From JAQVPN01 sp036170435 (GTDB taxonomy: Bacteria; Patescibacteriota; Gracilibacteria; BD1-5; UBA6164), in NCBI GenBank assembly GCA_036170435.1, contig JAVHPF010000094.1:1-6879 (forward strand): DNA of 6,879 bases, read 5' to 3'. Within the stretch, counting starts at the first letter, position 1, and the number at the start of each line of letters is the position of its first letter. The translations under genes and the position numbers were made by a program. The notes below the pieces were generated by a model that searched no databases, was not told where the DNA came from, and saw only the letters and a program-made list of their open reading frames with translations. This document shows, in pieces, positions 4,994 to 6,879 of this stretch.

Positions 4994-6754
4994 ATGCATA
5001 AAAATAATTTAAGTGAAATACAAATATGAGATATTTCTTGTACTATGTCTGAAATTGAAAATGCTTTTAAAAATGCAAAAAAAATAATTTCATGAAAACA
5101 TAAAATCAGTGACTTATCAGAAAAAAATCAAATTCTTGTTGAAAATATAATAAAATTACATAATGAAAAATGATCTATTTGAATTGAATCAGAAGAAGAT
5201 AATAATATAAATCTAAGTTTAGAATCGAGTATTTTAAAAGAAATTATTGATAATTTATTAGAACATCATGAAGAATATATAAATGAAATAAAAGCTTGAA
5301 ATACTAATATCATACATGAAAAAGACCATGAAAATTGTGATTTTGCACTATATTTATCAAAAAATTGAAATAAAATAAAAAATATTTATTTAAAAAATAT
5401 AATAAATTTAATAACTAATCTGCATGAAAAATTCCATAATGATTTAAAACAACATTTAAGTACATCTGGATCAAATATAGACTTTTTTTATTATTTAGAT
5501 AATAGTTTAAATTTTGTAAAAAATATAATAAGTTTAATAAGTTCTATAGAAATTTATGCTTTTATTGATGAATTAACTTGATTAGGAAATTTAAAAAGAC
5601 TTAAAAAAGATATTATAGAACAAAATATAGAAACTTTACATTTAATAAAAATAAATTCATTTTCAGAAATAAATTCACTCTATTGATATGATTTATGAAA
5701 TCTTATTTTGTCTAAAATCCTAGAATTTTGAAAAAGTAAATTATGAAATGTTGAACATAAATTATACAGAACATGACAAATGGAACTTCGAATAATATGA
5801 AATAACAATGATGATACTATTTCAAAAATAATAGAACAAAATATGACTTTTGAAATAGAGTTAAAAAAATTAGGAATAAAAATACCTATAAGTTTATCAG
5901 CGTCTTTTGTAAGTTCTAATGAAGACCTTTATGATAAATGATTAGAAGCATTATATGAATCTAAAAAAATATGACAATATGTTGTTTATTCTGAAGAACT
6001 TGATAAAGATATAAAAAATAGAATAGAAAATAATATCTTTTGGATAAAAGAAATAAAAGAAGCCTTATTAAGTAATAACATAAAAGCTTATTTTCAATGA
6101 ATAAGAAATAATAAAACGGGTGAAATATATAAATATGAAGCTTTAGCTAGAATAGAAAAAAACTGAAAAGTTTATAATCCTGGAGAATTTTTGGAAGCAG
6201 CTCAAAGATGATTAATTATAAAACATATAACAAAGTCAATAATTTATCAAACAGTAGAATTAATAAAAGAAACTTGATTTAACATATCTGTAAATATAAC
6301 TGAAAGTGATTTAAATGATAAAAAGATGATGGAATTCATAGAAAATATAGTTATAGATTCTTGAATAAAAGCTCATAATCTAACATTAGAAGTATTAGAA
6401 AATATTACACAAGTTGATTCACTATATGAAAATATAGAAAATATAAGAAAATTAGGAATTAAAATTGCAATTGATGATTTTGGAACTTGATATTCAAATT
6501 TTTCTAGAATAATGAGATTAAAACCAGACTATTTAAAAATAGATTGAAGTCTAATAAAATGAATTGCAAAAGATAAGGAAAAAAGATATATTGTTAGAAC
6601 CATAGTAGATTTAGCGCACATAATTTGATCAAAAGTAATAGCCGAATTTGTAGATAATATTGAAGATCAAGAAGTAGTAGAAGAACTATGAATAGAATAT
6701 AGCCAATGATACTTATTTTCAAAACCACAAAGAGAAATACAAAAGAAGTCTTAA
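4994..6754 (+). CDS. CZB-like / degenerate GGDEF / EAL protein, probable Zn-responsive c-di-GMP phosphodiesterase
   Basis: This 586-residue cytoplasmic protein has 26 in-frame TGA codons read as Gly. Residues ~75-185 fit a zinc-binding CZB domain: H92-E-E-Y95, C115-D-F-A-L-Y120, H144-E-K-F-H148, the Hxx[aromatic]...CxFxx[aromatic]...HxxxH order known from chemoreceptors and DgcZ. Residues ~186-330 are a GGDEF fold starting DELTGLGNLKRL. The active site is lost: the metal Asp is K219 and GGDEF is G261-Q-M-E-L. Residues ~340-580 are an EAL domain with all expected catalytic residues: E382 in EAL, N434, E466, D494-D495 in DDFGTGYS, K515, E551 and Q571. I infer hydrolysis of c-di-GMP to pGpG, with zinc and perhaps GTP on the dead GGDEF domain modulating it. 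The terminator overlaps the stop. No SD is visible. The domain calls for GGDEF and EAL are firm; CZB is likely. Confidence 0.88.
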
Positions 6755-6770
6755 AAACTTCTTTTTCTTT
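6741..6770 (+). terminator. Intrinsic terminator of the CZB-EAL gene
   Basis: The arms AAAAGAAGT (6741-6749) and ACTTCTTTT (6757-6765) form a 9-bp stem around a 7-nt loop that contains the TAA stop (6752-6754), followed by TCTTT. The layout is rho-independent and very compact. The last codons of the gene (K-K-S) are part of the stem. Confidence 0.7.
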
Positions 6771-6797
6771 TGACAAAATACAAATTTTCATTATAAA
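6770..6797 (+). promoter_or_regulatory. Strong sigma70-type promoter, probably of an rRNA operon
   Basis: A perfect -35 TTGACA (6770-6775) and TATAAA (6792-6797) are separated by 16 nt. This is the best promoter match in the window. It begins at the very end of the preceding terminator and points out of the window to the right. Transcription would start near 6803-6805, immediately before or at the boxB-like hairpin described next. Confidence 0.7.
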
Positions 6798-6801
6798 TTC
6801 C

Positions 6802-6879
6802 TCTCTTTTTTCAAGAGAAAAGTTCTTTAAAATAAACTGACAAATAAGAAATAAAGGTGTGGGATAGTTTTGCAAAAAA
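6802..6879 (+). promoter_or_regulatory. Probable rRNA operon leader with boxB-, boxA- and boxC-like elements
   Basis: Downstream of the strong promoter there is no ORF. The stretch holds three elements in the order of bacterial rrn leaders. A hairpin TCTCTT/AAGAGA lies at 6802-6818 with a 5-nt loop (boxB-like). AGTTCTTTAAAAT (6821-6833) is very close to the boxA bound by NusB-S10. GGTGTGGG (6856-6863) equals the boxC core TGTGTGGG apart from the first base. The sequence ends in GTTTTGCAAAAAA at the window edge. boxA and boxC occur together in E. coli rrn leaders and boxA in those of Bacillus. I infer that 16S rRNA follows beyond the window. A different stable RNA or a protein gene with a long leader remains possible. 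Confidence 0.55.

Noticed and set aside
5423..5437. HExxH zinc-protease motif (HEKFH, residues 144-148) in the EAL protein
   Set aside because: It fits the HxxxH end of a CZB domain, with upstream H92-x-x-Y and C115-x-F at suitable spacing. No other metalloprotease feature is present.
416..6754. TGA read as tryptophan (mycoplasma-type code)
   Set aside because: TGA falls on invariant glycines (DDFGTG, KIDG, SQG, LTG), and TGG codons appear where Trp is plausible, for example in the EAL protein and TyrRS.
6594..6875. Minus-strand hydrophobic frame with AGAGAGGA before an internal ATG (6789-6791)
   Set aside because: Despite the SD-like bases, it runs antisense through the conserved end of the EAL domain; the purine run belongs to the leader hairpin and the hydrophobicity comes from the complement of A/T-rich codons.
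1..6879. CRISPR arrays, insertion sequences, tRNA genes, phage genes or a defence system
   Set aside because: No direct-repeat array, transposase, cloverleaf with CCA-end pattern or defence-type domain was seen on either strand; all long stretches are explained by the eight genes and their control regions.

Overview
The window comes from an AT-rich bacterium that reads TGA as glycine (genetic code 25). Among known lineages this points to candidate phyla Absconditabacteria (SR1) or Gracilibacteria, within the Patescibacteria/CPR. In-frame TGA falls exactly on glycines that are near-invariant in several families: RbfA near its C-terminus, and in the EAL protein LTG-LGN, DDFGT-G-YS, KID-G-S and SQ-G-Y. 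TGG is still used for tryptophan. Read with the standard code, most of these genes look like strings of short ORFs; read with code 25, eight complete genes fill nearly all of the window.

Left part. A minus-strand rpsU (ribosomal protein bS21) has its own promoter, a strong Shine-Dalgarno (SD) sequence and an intrinsic terminator. Divergent from it is a plus-strand operon-like run: rbfA (30S maturation), a membrane-anchored FtsQ/DivIB-like division protein with a POTRA-type domain, and an unrecognised 259-residue protein starting 2 nt after the ftsQ-like stop. The run ends in a long perfect inverted repeat that contains the stop codons of both converging genes.

Middle part. A minus-strand cluster with 5-nt gaps reads, in order of transcription: a stand-alone cyclic-nucleotide-binding domain (CNBD) protein, tyrS (tyrosyl-tRNA synthetase with S4 domain), and a winged-helix protein fused to a degenerate nucleotidyltransferase domain.

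Right part. Divergent from the CNBD gene is a 586-residue plus-strand protein. I read it as an N-terminal zinc-binding CZB-like domain, a GGDEF domain that has lost its catalytic residues, and an EAL domain with its catalytic residues intact, so a likely zinc-responsive c-di-GMP phosphodiesterase. It ends in an intrinsic terminator. The last ~110 bases carry a near-consensus promoter (TTGACA, 16 nt, TATAAA) followed by elements resembling an rRNA operon antitermination leader (boxB-like hairpin, boxA, boxC), so an rRNA operon probably starts just beyond the right edge.

Together the window combines ribosome biogenesis and translation (bS21, RbfA, TyrRS, probable rrn leader), cell division (FtsQ-like) and nucleotide signalling (CNBD, CZB-GGDEF-EAL). 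Only rpsU has a clear SD, which suggests the bS21-controlled initiation arrangement described in Bacteroidetes. All assignments come from reading the sequence; no searches were run.
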